64,000 nt of DNA from Rhizobium indicum (GCF_005862305.2 NZ_CP054021.1:1550001-1614000); one strand, 5' to 3'; shown: positions 27,870-36,090, counted from the first letter of the stretch. Notes: a model not told the origin generated them from the letters alone. Made by a program: numbers and translations.

Positions 27870-28352
27870 ATGCCACACACAATCAAGCATCTCATTATCG
27901 GAGGACTCATCATCATGACCATCAGCGTTCCCACCGCGACGACAGCTAATGAAGACGATCTCAGGCTGACGATCGTCAATCCGAAAAACCTCTACGACCC
28001 CTCACCGAACGGCTACAGCACGGCGGTGATCGTGCCGCGCCAAGGCCGGCTGGCCTACATCTCCGGACAGGGCGGCCAGGACAGCATGGGGGCCTTGTCG
28101 CCCGACTTCGCGGTCCAGGTGAAGCAGGCCTATGCGAATTTGCGCATCGCCCTCGATGCGCTCGGCGCAAGGCCGGATCAGGTCGCCAAGCTGACGGTCT
28201 TTGTGGTCGATCACGATATGTCCAAGCTCGAGGTGCTGACCGTCAGGGACATGTTCGGCGCGTCGCTGCCGGCGCAGACGCTGATTCCCGTTCCCAAGCT
28301 TGCCATCGACCCCATGCTCTTCGAGGTGGAAGCCGTAGTCATTCTGGAATAG
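27870..28352 (+). CDS. Exported RidA-family protein lacking the catalytic Arg
   Basis: 160 residues. Residues 1-27 form a signal peptide (MPHTIKHLIIGGLIIMTISV, likely cleaved near TTA). The rest is a RidA fold: RLAYISGQGGQD, QVKQAYANLRIALDALGARPDQVAKLTVFV. RidA enamine/imine deaminases need an Arg in the PAR motif near the C-terminus; here it reads PAQT, so classic deaminase activity is unlikely. The start is set by AGGAGA just upstream. It follows the twin TetR operators, so it is probably induced by a small ligand. The product would be periplasmic, unusual for this family. Confidence 0.85.
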   Translation: MPHTIKHLIIGGLIIMTISVPTATTANEDDLRLTIVNPKNLYDPSPNGYSTAVIVPRQGRLAYISGQGGQDSMGALSPDFAVQVKQAYANLRIALDALGARPDQVAKLTVFVVDHDMSKLEVLTVRDMFGASLPAQTLIPVPKLAIDPMLFEVEAVVILE

Positions 28353-28389
28353 CGGCGGCGACGGATCTGCACAATTTCGGATTTTCCCG

Positions 28390-28420
28390 GTGGCGCGCCA
28401 ACATCTGCTTGGCGCGCCAC
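28390..28420 (+). terminator. Terminator after the RidA-like gene
   Basis: A perfect 12-bp stem (GTGGCGCGCCAA and TTGGCGCGCCAC) with a 7-nt loop is followed by CCTTCCCTTTTG. Position and stem strength support termination, although the T tract is broken. Confidence 0.75.
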
Positions 28421-28495
28421 CCTTCCCTTTTGTGAGTGGCCATTGACCAACGGCCTGGGATGTGCGTCTCTCATTCCTTGCACAAGGAAAATCCC

Positions 28496-28921
28496 ATGCT
28501 CAAGTTTCTGCTCGCCCTCTCGATGGGTGTTTTTTGCGTATCGCCGCTTCAGGCCGCTGAGATCACTCCGGTCACCAAAAGCTGCCAGCCGGGGGCAAAA
28601 CAGGCGCAATGCGAGCGATGGGTCACGGATATCAAGAAAGCCGTCACGCTGGCCTATAAAGGCGACCACGGGGCGCAGAGGACCATTGCCTTCTGCCTGT
28701 CCACCGGTTGCCATGGTGCTGTCGCAATCGACAAGGTCGCCTCCTGCAGCTGGCATCTCGTCATCGCCAATTCCGGTTCTACGACAGTGCTCGACAGTTC
28801 AAACACCAGGAACACCTGCCGGCCGATGACGGCGGCTGAGAAAGACGAATCCCGCGCGCTGGCGAGCGATCTCGTCCAGAGGATCTACAAGCGGCCCATG
28901 GTTAAGAGCGACCAGATGTAA
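28496..28921 (+). CDS. Small exported cysteine-containing protein, unknown
   Basis: 141 residues from MLKFLLALSMGVFCVSPLQAAE, a signal peptide cleaved after QAA. The mature protein has six cysteines (KSCQPG, AQCERW, AFCLSTGCHG, ASCSWH, NTCRPM), suggesting disulfides. AAGGAA lies upstream of the start. It follows the RidA-like gene and its terminator. Not recognised; periplasmic or secreted. Confidence 0.7.
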   Translation: MLKFLLALSMGVFCVSPLQAAEITPVTKSCQPGAKQAQCERWVTDIKKAVTLAYKGDHGAQRTIAFCLSTGCHGAVAIDKVASCSWHLVIANSGSTTVLDSSNTRNTCRPMTAAEKDESRALASDLVQRIYKRPMVKSDQM

Positions 28922-29022
28922 TCTGGCCGGCTTACGGCGCAACGCCTGCGTGAAAATAAATCTCATTGCTCTCCCGGCTTTCGCCGCTATTCTCCAGCCA
29001 AAGAAAATCGGGAGGACCACTG

Positions 29023-29331
29023 ATGATCCTGCACTGCGTATTCCTGCGGCTGAAGACCGCGGTGACGGCGGACGACAAGCAGTCGCTGTTTGCGGCGATC
29101 GTCGCCCTGAAACAGCTCATTCCCGGCATACTGGATATCAAATACGGGCCGAATGTTTCGCCCGAGGGTTTGCATGGCGGCTTCGTCGACGGGTTTGCCG
29201 TGACCTTTGAAAGCCCCGAGGCCCGCGACGCCTATCTCATCCATCCCGAGCACGTGACCGTGGGCGAGCGCATCGTCTCGTCGACGGATGGAGGCCTTGC
29301 CGGCATCCTGGTCTTCGACCTTAATTTGTGA
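29023..29331 (+). CDS. Dabb (stress-responsive alpha-beta barrel) protein
   Basis: 102 residues starting MILHCVFLRLKTAVTADDKQSLFAAIVALKQLIPGI and continuing FAVTFESPEARDAYLIHPEHVTV. This is the Dabb dimeric alpha-beta barrel fold, with the HPEH segment typical of the family. GGAGG precedes the start. Role unknown. It is convergent with the zinc importer genes; a hairpin at 29330-29358 lies between them. Confidence 0.85.
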   Translation: MILHCVFLRLKTAVTADDKQSLFAAIVALKQLIPGILDIKYGPNVSPEGLHGGFVDGFAVTFESPEARDAYLIHPEHVTVGERIVSSTDGGLAGILVFDLNL

Positions 29332-29358
29332 GGGCCGCAGGATAGACCTGCAGCCCTC
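29330..29358. terminator. Shared hairpin between convergent genes
   Basis: GAGGGC-c-GCAGG pairs with CCTGC-a-GCCCTC around a 5-nt loop, 11 bp in all, between the Dabb gene and aztC. There is no T-run on either side. Confidence 0.5.
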
Positions 29359-29364
29359 GATTCC

Positions 29365-30264
29365 TCAGCTCGATTTCGCCATGGCGGCGGCGAGCTGGTC
29401 GACATTGTACTTGAACATCTTCTCATAAGTCGGCGCCGGCCCCTTGGCGTCGGACAGGGATTCGACATAGAGCTCGCCGCCGGGTTCGGCACCGGTTGCC
29501 TTGGCGACCTGCTTGACGAGGCGCGGATCGTTGGAATTCTCGAAGAAATATGCCTTCACATGCTCGCCCTTGATCTGTTCGATCAGCTTGGCGACGTCGG
29601 CGGCCGAGGCCTCGCTTTCGGTGGACAGACCGAGCGGCGCCAGGAAGCTGACATTGTATTCGCGGCCGAAATAACCGAAGGCATCATGGCTGGTCAGCAC
29701 CTTGCGGCGATCGTCGGCCACCTTGTCGAATTTCGCATGGGCGTAGGCGTTCAGCTCGTCCAACGTCCTGGTGTACTTCTCGGCATTGGCCTTGAAGGCG
29801 GCGGCGTCCGTGGGATCGGCCGATGACAGCGCCTTTTCGATATTGGCGACCCAGATCTTGACGTTGACGGGGCTGTTCCAGACGTGCGGATCGGTGATTT
29901 TTTCGCCGTCCTCTTCCATGGTGCGGGTGTTGATGCCTTCGGAAACGGTGACCGGCTTGCCCTTATAGCCCGAGGCGGTGATCAGCCGGTCCATCCAGCC
30001 TTCCAGCCCCTCGCCGCTGACGAAGGTGACTTGAGCGGCGTTCAAATTCTTCGCATCGGCCGGCGACGGCTCGAATTCGTGGGGATCGCCGTTCGGCCCG
30101 ACGAGGCTCGTTACCTTTACATGCTCGCCGCCGACCTGCTTGACGACATCGGCAAGCACGGTGAAGGACGCCACAACCTTCAGCGTCTCGGCGGAGGCGG
30201 GCATGGCCGACAGCGCCATCAAAGCGGGGATTGCTGCGGAGAGAAGCAGTCTGTGCGGTGTCAT
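29365..30264 (-). CDS. aztC: Zinc ABC transporter substrate-binding protein (AztC-like)
   Basis: 299 residues, periplasmic cluster A-I metal-binding protein. Signal peptide 1-25 (ends MPASAE). Likely zinc ligands are H62 (GDPHEFEPS), H127 (TDPHVWNS), H193 (TSHDAFGYF) and D272 (SLSDAKGP), the three-His-one-Asp set of this family. There is no long His-rich loop between the first two, which fits AztC better than enteric ZnuA. Last gene of the operon small membrane protein-aztA-aztB-aztC. Confidence 0.88.
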   Translation of the reverse strand: MTPHRLLLSAAIPALMALSAMPASAETLKVVASFTVLADVVKQVGGEHVKVTSLVGPNGDPHEFEPSPADAKNLNAAQVTFVSGEGLEGWMDRLITASGYKGKPVTVSEGINTRTMEEDGEKITDPHVWNSPVNVKIWVANIEKALSSADPTDAAAFKANAEKYTRTLDELNAYAHAKFDKVADDRRKVLTSHDAFGYFGREYNVSFLAPLGLSTESEASAADVAKLIEQIKGEHVKAYFFENSNDPRLVKQVAKATGAEPGGELYVESLSDAKGPAPTYEKMFKYNVDQLAAAMAKSS

Positions 30265-30280
30265 CGAAGTCTCCTTGGGA

Positions 30281-31153
30281 TCAGCCCTTTAGATGCGGGC
30301 GGGGAAAGAAGCGCCGGGCCAGGCCGGAGGGCGCGAAAAAGATGGAGAAGCCGTAGAAGATCGCCGCCGTCATGATGATCGTCGGGCCGGAGGCGAGTTC
30401 GAGATGGTAGGAGGCGATCAGGCCGAGATAGCCGGAGGCGGCGGCACTTGCGGCTGCTATCGCCATCATCACAGGCAGACTACGCGACCAGAGCTGGGCG
30501 ACGGCTGCCGGCAGCATCATCAGGCCGACCGCCATCAGCGTGCCGAGCGCCTGGAAGCTGGCGACGAGGTTCAGCACCACGAGCAGCAGGAAGAGCACGT
30601 GATAGACAGGCCCGCGCCCGCCGACGGCGCGCAGAAAACCCGGATCGAAACATTCGGCCACCAGCGGCCGGTAGATGAAGGCGAGGATGACGAGGGTCAG
30701 CGAGGTGATCGCGCCGATCAGATAAAGAGCGGGAGCATCGATCGCCAGGATGGTGCCGAAGAGCACATGTAGGAGATCGATATTCGAGCCGCGCAGCGAG
30801 ACGATCAGCACGCCGAGCGCCAGCGAGGCGAGATAGAAGCTGGCAAAGCTCGCATCCTCCTGCAGCACGGTCATCCGGCTGACGGCGCCTGATAGTAGCG
30901 CCACCGACAGGCCGGCGATCAGACCGCCAAGGCCCATCGCCGTCAGCGACAGCGAGCCGGCGACGAGGTAACCGATGGCCGCCCCCGGCAGCACGGCATG
31001 GCTCATCGCATCACCCATCAGGCTCATGCGCCGCAGCATCAGGAAGACGCCGATCGGTCCGGAGCCGAGCCCGAGGCAGAGGCAGGCGACGAGGGCGCGG
31101 CGCATGAAACCGTAATCGGCAAAGGGTGCCAGGAAGAGATCGTAAGCCGTCAT
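30281..31153 (-). CDS. aztB: Zinc ABC transporter permease (AztB-like)
   Basis: 290 residues, very hydrophobic, about eight membrane helices, ABC-3 (ZnuB/TroC) family. The start overlaps the stop of the ATPase gene (ATGA), so translation is coupled. It would form the membrane channel for zinc delivered by AztC. 16 bp separate it from aztC. Confidence 0.88.
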   Translation of the reverse strand: MTAYDLFLAPFADYGFMRRALVACLCLGLGSGPIGVFLMLRRMSLMGDAMSHAVLPGAAIGYLVAGSLSLTAMGLGGLIAGLSVALLSGAVSRMTVLQEDASFASFYLASLALGVLIVSLRGSNIDLLHVLFGTILAIDAPALYLIGAITSLTLVILAFIYRPLVAECFDPGFLRAVGGRGPVYHVLFLLLVVLNLVASFQALGTLMAVGLMMLPAAVAQLWSRSLPVMMAIAAASAAASGYLGLIASYHLELASGPTIIMTAAIFYGFSIFFAPSGLARRFFPRPHLKG

Positions 31154-31899
31154 GCCGCCGGCGCCTCTTCAGGTGCGCAGGCATTCGCATCTTCGTCCCA
31201 GCGCTCGGCCATGGCGCGCGCCTTCAGGAGATTGACGGAGGACATGACGTCGGCGGTCGCACCCCAGCCGACCAGCTCGCGGGCAAGCAGCAGGGTTTGC
31301 GGGAAATGGGCGCGAACCAGTTCGAAATCGTGCAGCACGGCGATCACCGTGCGGCCTTCGCCATGCCAGCGGGTGACGATATCGATGAGGTCCCTGGTGG
31401 TGCGGGCATCGATCGCCGTAAACGGCTCGTCGAGCAGGATGATGCCGGCATCCTGCAGCAGCAGGCGGGCAAAGAGCACACGCTGGAACTGGCCGGCCGA
31501 GAGCGAGCCGACATGGCGCCGGCCGAAGCCTTCGAGCCCGACGGCCGATAGCGCCTCGCCTGCCCTTTTCACCTCACTGGGCGCGATGCGGCCGAAGGCG
31601 CCTGTCTTCTTCCAGGCGCCGAGCATGACGGTGTCGATCACCGAGATCGGAAAGCGGCGGTCGATTTCGGCCGCCTGCGGGAGATAACCGAATTCCGCCC
31701 GTCCCAACCGGTGCTCGACCCTGCCTTCGGCCGGGCGAAGCTCGCCCATGATCGCCTTCAGCAGCGTCGACTTGCCCGCCCCATTCGGCCCGGCAATCGC
31801 CGTCAGGCTGCCTGAGGCGAAGGCGCCGGAGACATGGTGGACGGCGGGGTGCCTGTTATAGGCGACGGTCAAATTCTCGAGACGGATCAGCGGCGTCAT
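31150..31899 (-). CDS. aztA: Zinc ABC transporter ATP-binding protein (AztA-like)
   Basis: 249 residues. Walker A GPNGAGKST, signature LSAGQFQRV, Walker B IILLDEPFTAID and switch histidine VLHDFE are all intact. The C-terminus runs on with ADVMSSVNLLKARAMAE. It powers the importer with AztB. Both ends overlap neighbours by four bases: the small membrane gene before it and aztB after it. Confidence 0.88.
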   Translation of the reverse strand: MTPLIRLENLTVAYNRHPAVHHVSGAFASGSLTAIAGPNGAGKSTLLKAIMGELRPAEGRVEHRLGRAEFGYLPQAAEIDRRFPISVIDTVMLGAWKKTGAFGRIAPSEVKRAGEALSAVGLEGFGRRHVGSLSAGQFQRVLFARLLLQDAGIILLDEPFTAIDARTTRDLIDIVTRWHGEGRTVIAVLHDFELVRAHFPQTLLLARELVGWGATADVMSSVNLLKARAMAERWDEDANACAPEEAPAA

Positions 31900-32024
31900 G
31901 GCAAGAGAACCGCCCAGTGGATCGCCAGCCAGAGCACGGCAATGACCAGCGCCATGCCGATCACCCTAGAGAATGCCGACTGTCCCAGCAGGCTGACGGA
32001 GGGGCGATCGGGGCTCGGGGGCAT
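31896..32024 (-). CDS. 42-residue single-span membrane protein at head of zinc operon
   Basis: The ORF reads MPPSPDRPSVSLLGQSAFSR, then VIGMALVIAVLWLAIHWAVL and LP. One membrane helix fills the C-terminal half. A ribosome site TAGGA lies six bases before the ATG, and its stop overlaps the aztA start (ATGA), as in the other junctions of the operon. A Zur-like box sits 30 bp upstream of it. These three facts support a real gene that is easily missed for its size. Possibly an accessory subunit of the transporter (inference). Confidence 0.7.
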   Translation of the reverse strand: MPPSPDRPSVSLLGQSAFSRVIGMALVIAVLWLAIHWAVLLP

Positions 32025-32037
32025 GGCGCATCCTACA

Positions 32038-32066
32038 ATGTAATAACATTACGGTTATGTTATAAC
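32038..32066. promoter_or_regulatory. Zur-like operator of the zinc operon
   Basis: GTTATGTTATAAC (32054-32066) is a palindrome with perfect 5-bp arms and resembles AT-rich alphaproteobacterial Zur boxes. Beside it ATGTAATAACAT (32038-32049) is a second partial dyad. Both lie 14-42 bp upstream of the first gene of the operon. Confidence 0.7.
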
Positions 32067-32197
32067 GATTGCGGCGAGATTGAGGCGGAAGCCTGGCCCA
32101 GATTCATTGCTAAGCTAAATACGGGCAGCATTCGATATGAGAGATTGCGTGCGTGCATCCATTTGACAGCCATATGCTGCTGAGCCAGACTTGACGC

Positions 32198-32587
32198 ATG
32201 ATCAGGCCATGGCCCCTACTTGTTGACCATATTCGCAACGCGCGAGGACGTTCGGAAGACGAAAAATTCTCGTCGGCCTTGCAGGGCATTGAGCAACTTG
32301 CCGATTTCATTGCTCGAAGTTCGCTTCGGGATGCGCTGTTCGGGTGGACATCGATGGCTGATCTGTGCGTCCAACAAACCGACCATGCCCCTCCCTCGGT
32401 GGCCTACCTTCGGATTTCAGCGCAATCATCGGGCCTGATCGAGTTTCGCTATATCGACACGAATGTGGAACGCCGGCAATGGACACGGACGGAAACGCCA
32501 GAACGAGCTGTTCACAGGCTTAGGACCTTCTTAGACCAACTTCATTGGGTTTCAGGTCCTGACAGCTTTGCTGCCATCCCGAACTAA
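32198..32587 (+). CDS. Hypothetical soluble protein
   Basis: 129 residues, start MIRPWPLLVDHIRNARGRSEDEKFSSALQGIEQLADFI. Contains LRISAQSSGLIEFRYIDTNVERRQWTRTETPERAVHRLRTFLDQLHW, a balanced alpha-beta composition. Codon use is less GC-biased than neighbours. No signal peptide or membrane segment. Ribosome site weak. Not recognised. Confidence 0.55.
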   Translation: MIRPWPLLVDHIRNARGRSEDEKFSSALQGIEQLADFIARSSLRDALFGWTSMADLCVQQTDHAPPSVAYLRISAQSSGLIEFRYIDTNVERRQWTRTETPERAVHRLRTFLDQLHWVSGPDSFAAIPN

Positions 32588-32756
32588 AAGTTTGCGGCTT
32601 GGCCATCCAAACTCACTTTGGCTATTCCGGCGAGGTGGCATGGAGGCCGACGGCCTCCACAAATGCGGGATATGACCGTGTCACCCTCCGGCCAAGATTA
32701 CTGTCGCTGGACGACAAATGGCATGATGTGTCAAAAGAAGCCCGCCGCATGTCAGC

Positions 32757-33356
32757 GTGGAGACAATCTTGGGACTTCGGGAAGATAAGAAGGATCGCAC
32801 GCGAGCGCAGCTGCTCGAGGCCGCGTTGGACCTGATCCACAAGCGCGGATTCGAGGAAACGACCATTGCCGATATCGCTGCCGCCGTCAGCGTTTCGCCC
32901 CGCACCCTGCTTCGCTATTTCCCGACAAAGGAGGATGTGATCGTCAGCTGGGTGCAGGATGGCATGACGATCATCCGTGCTGAACTGACGGAGCGGCTCG
33001 CCTCGGAGCCGCCGGTTGTCGCACTTCTTGCTGCCGCGCGGGCGATGCTTACGGCTTTCGATGAAAGGTCGCGTTTCTTTCTCGCCATCGAGACGGCAAT
33101 CCGCTCCAACAGGAGCATTTCTGCGCGAAAAGAACAGATGATCGCCGAACTGATCGACGAAATCGCCCATATTCTCGCCTCGCCGGACAGGCGGTCTCCG
33201 CTCCCTGACGTTGTCGCCTATACGGTCGCGGGGACGGTTTTCGCGCTCATCCGGGCATCGATAAACAGTTGGGTGGACGGCGGAGCGGCAATGTCACTTG
33301 TCGATCTCTTCGATCGCGCCGCCGGTATCCTTCACTTCGAACAAAATGTCACTTAG
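32757..33356 (+). CDS. TetR/AcrR-family regulator
   Basis: 199 residues with a GTG start; the TTG four codons later is an alternative. DNA-binding domain about 13-60: RAQLLEAALDLIHKRGFEETTIADIAAAVSVSPRTLLRYFPTKEDVI. The C-terminal ligand domain is generic. A 19-bp near-palindrome overlaps its stop codon and lies about 100 bp before the short-chain reductase gene, suggesting it controls that gene. Confidence 0.88.
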   Translation: METILGLREDKKDRTRAQLLEAALDLIHKRGFEETTIADIAAAVSVSPRTLLRYFPTKEDVIVSWVQDGMTIIRAELTERLASEPPVVALLAAARAMLTAFDERSRFFLAIETAIRSNRSISARKEQMIAELIDEIAHILASPDRRSPLPDVVAYTVAGTVFALIRASINSWVDGGAAMSLVDLFDRAAGILHFEQNVT

Positions 33357-33374
33357 TGTCATTTGTCGTTGACA
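33345..33374 (+). promoter_or_regulatory. Operator-like dyad and -35 element before SDR gene
   Basis: AATGTCACTTAGTGTCATT (33345-33363) is symmetric except for one pair. It is followed by a perfect -35 hexamer TTGACA (33369-33374). Together they look like a repressible promoter for the downstream reductase, with the neighbouring TetR as the likely repressor. The -10 is not clear. Confidence 0.55.
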
Positions 33375-33466
33375 GACATAATTTCCCATGCAATTTCACA
33401 ATGCGTTGCTGAGTAACGTCATTGCAAACAGCCTCGCCCTGCGAGCGCGCCTGCTTGGGAGATAGA

Positions 33467-34201
33467 ATGTCCACACATCAAAAGATCGCGCTCGTCACCG
33501 GCGCCACCCGCGGCCTTGGCTTTGAAACGGCTCGCCAGCTCGGCCGGGAGGGCGTCTTCGTCCTTCTCGGCGCACGCGATCTTGCAACCGGGCAGGCAAA
33601 GGCCGAAGCATTGCGTGCGGAGGGGTTGGCGGTCGAGGCGATCGAGATCGATCTCAATCGCCCTGATACGATCGACGCTGCCGCATCGTCGATCGGCGAG
33701 CGGTTCGGCAGGCTCGACATCCTGATCAACAATGCGGGAATCCTGCTGCTCGACACCGACGATTTCCCCAGCGTGGCCTCCGTCGAAACCCTACGCGAAT
33801 CCTATGAGGTCAATTTCATCGGAATGGTGATCGTGACCCAGAAACTGTTGCCGCTGATCCGCAAGGCGGTCAGCGGGCGCATCGTCAACCTTTCCAGCAG
33901 CGTGGGTTCGCTTTGGTGGACGGGCGATGCGAACAATCCCTCCCCCGATGTCAAATGGCTTGGCTATGCCGCCTCCAAGGCGGCGGTCAACATGCTGACC
34001 GTGCAGCTTGCCCTTGAGTTGAAAGATACGCCGATCAAGGTCAACGCTGTCTGCCCCGGCTATGTCATGACCGAATTGAACAGAGGCGGCGGCTACATCA
34101 CCATCGAAGACGGCGTTCGCGCCCCGGTCAAATATGCTTTGCTTGACGATGCCGGACCGACCGGCCAGTTTTTCAACACAGACGGCCCGATCAACTGGTG
34201 A
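33467..34201 (+). CDS. Short-chain dehydrogenase/reductase
   Basis: 244 residues, classical SDR. Cofactor motif TGATRGLG (TGxxxGxG), LINNAG (NNAG), catalytic Ser in NLSSSVGS and YAASKAAV (YxxxK). The NADP preference is suggested by ARD in LLGARDLATG. A GGGAG ribosome site fixes the start at MSTHQK. First of a three-gene run with an NTF2-like gene (95 bp on) and a DoxX gene. Substrate unknown. Confidence 0.92.
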   Translation: MSTHQKIALVTGATRGLGFETARQLGREGVFVLLGARDLATGQAKAEALRAEGLAVEAIEIDLNRPDTIDAAASSIGERFGRLDILINNAGILLLDTDDFPSVASVETLRESYEVNFIGMVIVTQKLLPLIRKAVSGRIVNLSSSVGSLWWTGDANNPSPDVKWLGYAASKAAVNMLTVQLALELKDTPIKVNAVCPGYVMTELNRGGGYITIEDGVRAPVKYALLDDAGPTGQFFNTDGPINW

Positions 34202-34296
34202 TGGCCCTCGGCCTGACGCCTGGACAGTCCGGCGTGCGCAGGACCGTTCAGCGATACCGAATCTTGCACCCCACTCCCTTTCAAGGACCATGAAAA

Positions 34297-34686
34297 ATGA
34301 AACCAACGGCGGATGACATCGTCGAGAGCAACCAGATCCTCTCGCTCTGGGCACACCTCGTCGACAATCATGCGTGGGACAGGTTCGGTGACGTCTTTAC
34401 CGAGGATGCGCATTTCGACTCGAGCGTTTTCGGGTTTGCTCCGGTCACGGGCATCGCAGCGATCTGCCATATGGCCAGCCAGGACGGCCATGCGAAGGCC
34501 CATCACACGACGAATGTCTACGTTCAGGAAGGCGCGGGCAACGAACTCGTCGCCGTCTCGAAGGGGCTCGGCCTGTTGTCGAACGGGGCAGTGGCGAGCG
34601 TGACCTATACCGACCGGCTGCGGCGGACGCCGGAGGGCTGGCGTCTGGCGAGCCGCATTCTCGCGCTGCAAGCGCCATCACATTGA
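34297..34686 (+). CDS. SnoaL/NTF2-like protein
   Basis: 129 residues. NTF2 pattern: ILSLWAHLVDNHAWDRFGDVFTEDAHFDSSVFGFAPVTGIAAI, AHHTTNVYV, and a final strand GWRLASRILAL. This fold often catalyses dehydratase or isomerase steps. It sits between an SDR and a DoxX gene, 11 bp before the latter, so likely one transcript. Confidence 0.85.
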   Translation: MKPTADDIVESNQILSLWAHLVDNHAWDRFGDVFTEDAHFDSSVFGFAPVTGIAAICHMASQDGHAKAHHTTNVYVQEGAGNELVAVSKGLGLLSNGAVASVTYTDRLRRTPEGWRLASRILALQAPSH

Positions 34687-34697
34687 GGTCACGCCCT

Positions 34698-35069
34698 ATG
34701 TCTCTCGTCAACCTGTCCCTAGCAAAAGTCATTGCCTGGCTGCTTGCAGCTTTCTTCTTCGTCGGCGCCTATGGCAACACCTTCGTCAGCCCCGAAATTG
34801 CCGCGGACTACGCCCGGTGGGGTTATCCGGAAAGCTTCCACTATCTGACCGCCCTCTGCGAATTCACCGCAGCGGTCATGCTCATCTTCAAACCACTCCG
34901 CCTCTACGGTTCAGTGCTTGGAAGTGCGGTAATGCTGGCGGCTGTGGGTACGGTTCTGTTCCATGGCGAATATACGCACGCAATTCCGCCCTTGGTGGTC
35001 CTCGGCCTTTGTGGGCTCGTCGCTCTTCTGACAGTTCGGCGGAGAGGATCGCAGTCGCTTCCATCCTAG
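34698..35069 (+). CDS. DoxX-like membrane protein
   Basis: 123 residues with four membrane helices (about 8-28, 50-70, 75-93, 98-114), the DoxX/DoxD-like arrangement; motif YGNTFVSPEIAADYARWGYP in the first loop. Family members are linked to thiosulfate:quinone oxidoreduction and electrophile stress in some bacteria; here only the fold is clear. Last gene of the SDR run. Confidence 0.82.
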   Translation: MSLVNLSLAKVIAWLLAAFFFVGAYGNTFVSPEIAADYARWGYPESFHYLTALCEFTAAVMLIFKPLRLYGSVLGSAVMLAAVGTVLFHGEYTHAIPPLVVLGLCGLVALLTVRRRGSQSLPS

Positions 35070-35113
35070 CTTCGAATGGAGTCTCGACCATCCGAGTCCG
35101 CTTGTGGCGCATT

Positions 35114-35698
35114 TCACGAGCTGCTCACACCGAGGCTCTGGCGAGCATGCAATGCGGGATCGGATGCGAGCTTCACGATCAGGTCCGACAGGCTGTTGAG
35201 CGAGACGTCGTGTCCCTTGAACGGCTCGCCCTTTCTGGTGAGCTGATAGTTGACCTCAGCGTCGTGCGTGAACCAGCCCGGCCGCAGGATGGTATAGTCG
35301 AGGTCCGACTGCTCGATCAGCGCCGCAGAATCTCGATAGGGATCGAGGACGCTGCGATATTTCTCGCCGGGGACTTCGCCGTAGATGCCCATCGAACTGA
35401 TGAAGATCAGCCGTTTCAGCCCCGCAGCATGCATGGCGTCGACGATCGACCGTGCTTGACGAGCCATATCGCCGGACAGGTTGGCATAGACGACGTCCTG
35501 CTTGGCCATCGCCAGGCGGAGCACCGCGGTGTCGAGAACGTCGCCGTCGACGATCCTCACTCTTTCAGGCGCCAGGTTGGCAAGACGGCTCGCCCGGCGC
35601 AGATAGAGGGTGAGATTGGCGTCCGTCCCGTCGAGGAGCATCCGCGTCGTGTTGCGCGCCAACTGCCCGTTGGCACCGAGTATAAGGATGTTGGTCAT
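35114..35698 (-). CDS. NAD(P)-binding SDR-like (NmrA/atypical) reductase
   Basis: 194 residues from MTNILILGANGQLARNTTRML. The GANGQLA loop is the atypical-SDR nucleotide motif; DVVYANLSGDMARQARSIVDAMHAAGLKRLIFISSMGIYGEV contains the SSMGIY active region, and DYTILRPGWFT closes the core. I use the ATG at 35698, since the reading before it is not protein-like and overlaps the next gene. Second gene of a pair with the NTF2-like gene (11 bp gap). Confidence 0.88.
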   Translation of the reverse strand: MTNILILGANGQLARNTTRMLLDGTDANLTLYLRRASRLANLAPERVRIVDGDVLDTAVLRLAMAKQDVVYANLSGDMARQARSIVDAMHAAGLKRLIFISSMGIYGEVPGEKYRSVLDPYRDSAALIEQSDLDYTILRPGWFTHDAEVNYQLTRKGEPFKGHDVSLNSLSDLIVKLASDPALHARQSLGVSSS

Positions 35699-35709
35699 GC
35701 TGATTTCCC

Positions 35710-36090
35710 TCAATAGGTCGAGGTGAGAAGCTCCACGAGCCTCCACCCGGCGGGTTTGCGGACATAGACTTCGGTGAAAGCCAGACGATACTGTCCTCGG
35801 TGTCCCCCCATGGTCACCGTGAAAACGGCCTTGCCTCGGAGCGTGGCTCGATCGCCCTCGACCGCAACCGAAGCGCCCCGCGGCTCGATGCGGTTGTAGA
35901 CAAATCGGCCCGATCGCAGCTCTTCGATCCACTCTCGCTTCGAAGACACATGCCCGGTGATGTGGACGAAGTGCAGATCGTCGTCGAAAAGCGCCTCGAC
36001 CAGATCGATACGGCCGGATGTCTTCCAACGGAATTTGTCCAGCGACAGGGCGATGATCTCTTCCTCGGCGCTTCGTGCTGCGTGGTTCAT
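35710..36090 (-). CDS. NTF2-like (DUF4440) protein
   Basis: 126 residues from MNHAARSAEEEIIALSLDKFRWKTSGRIDLVEALFDDDLHFVHITGHVSSKREWIEEL. Typical DUF4440/SnoaL, ending YRLAFTEVYVRKPAGWRLVELLTSTY. An AAAGG sequence lies upstream of the chosen start; a start 18 codons earlier is possible. It is divergent from the LysR gene and is likely its target together with the SDR after it. Confidence 0.83.
   Translation of the reverse strand: MNHAARSAEEEIIALSLDKFRWKTSGRIDLVEALFDDDLHFVHITGHVSSKREWIEELRSGRFVYNRIEPRGASVAVEGDRATLRGKAVFTVTMGGHRGQYRLAFTEVYVRKPAGWRLVELLTSTY

Noticed and set aside
35114..36028. Long form of the SDR ORF starting at 36028
   Set aside because: It overlaps the NTF2-like gene in another frame; the nucleotide-binding motif begins at 35698.
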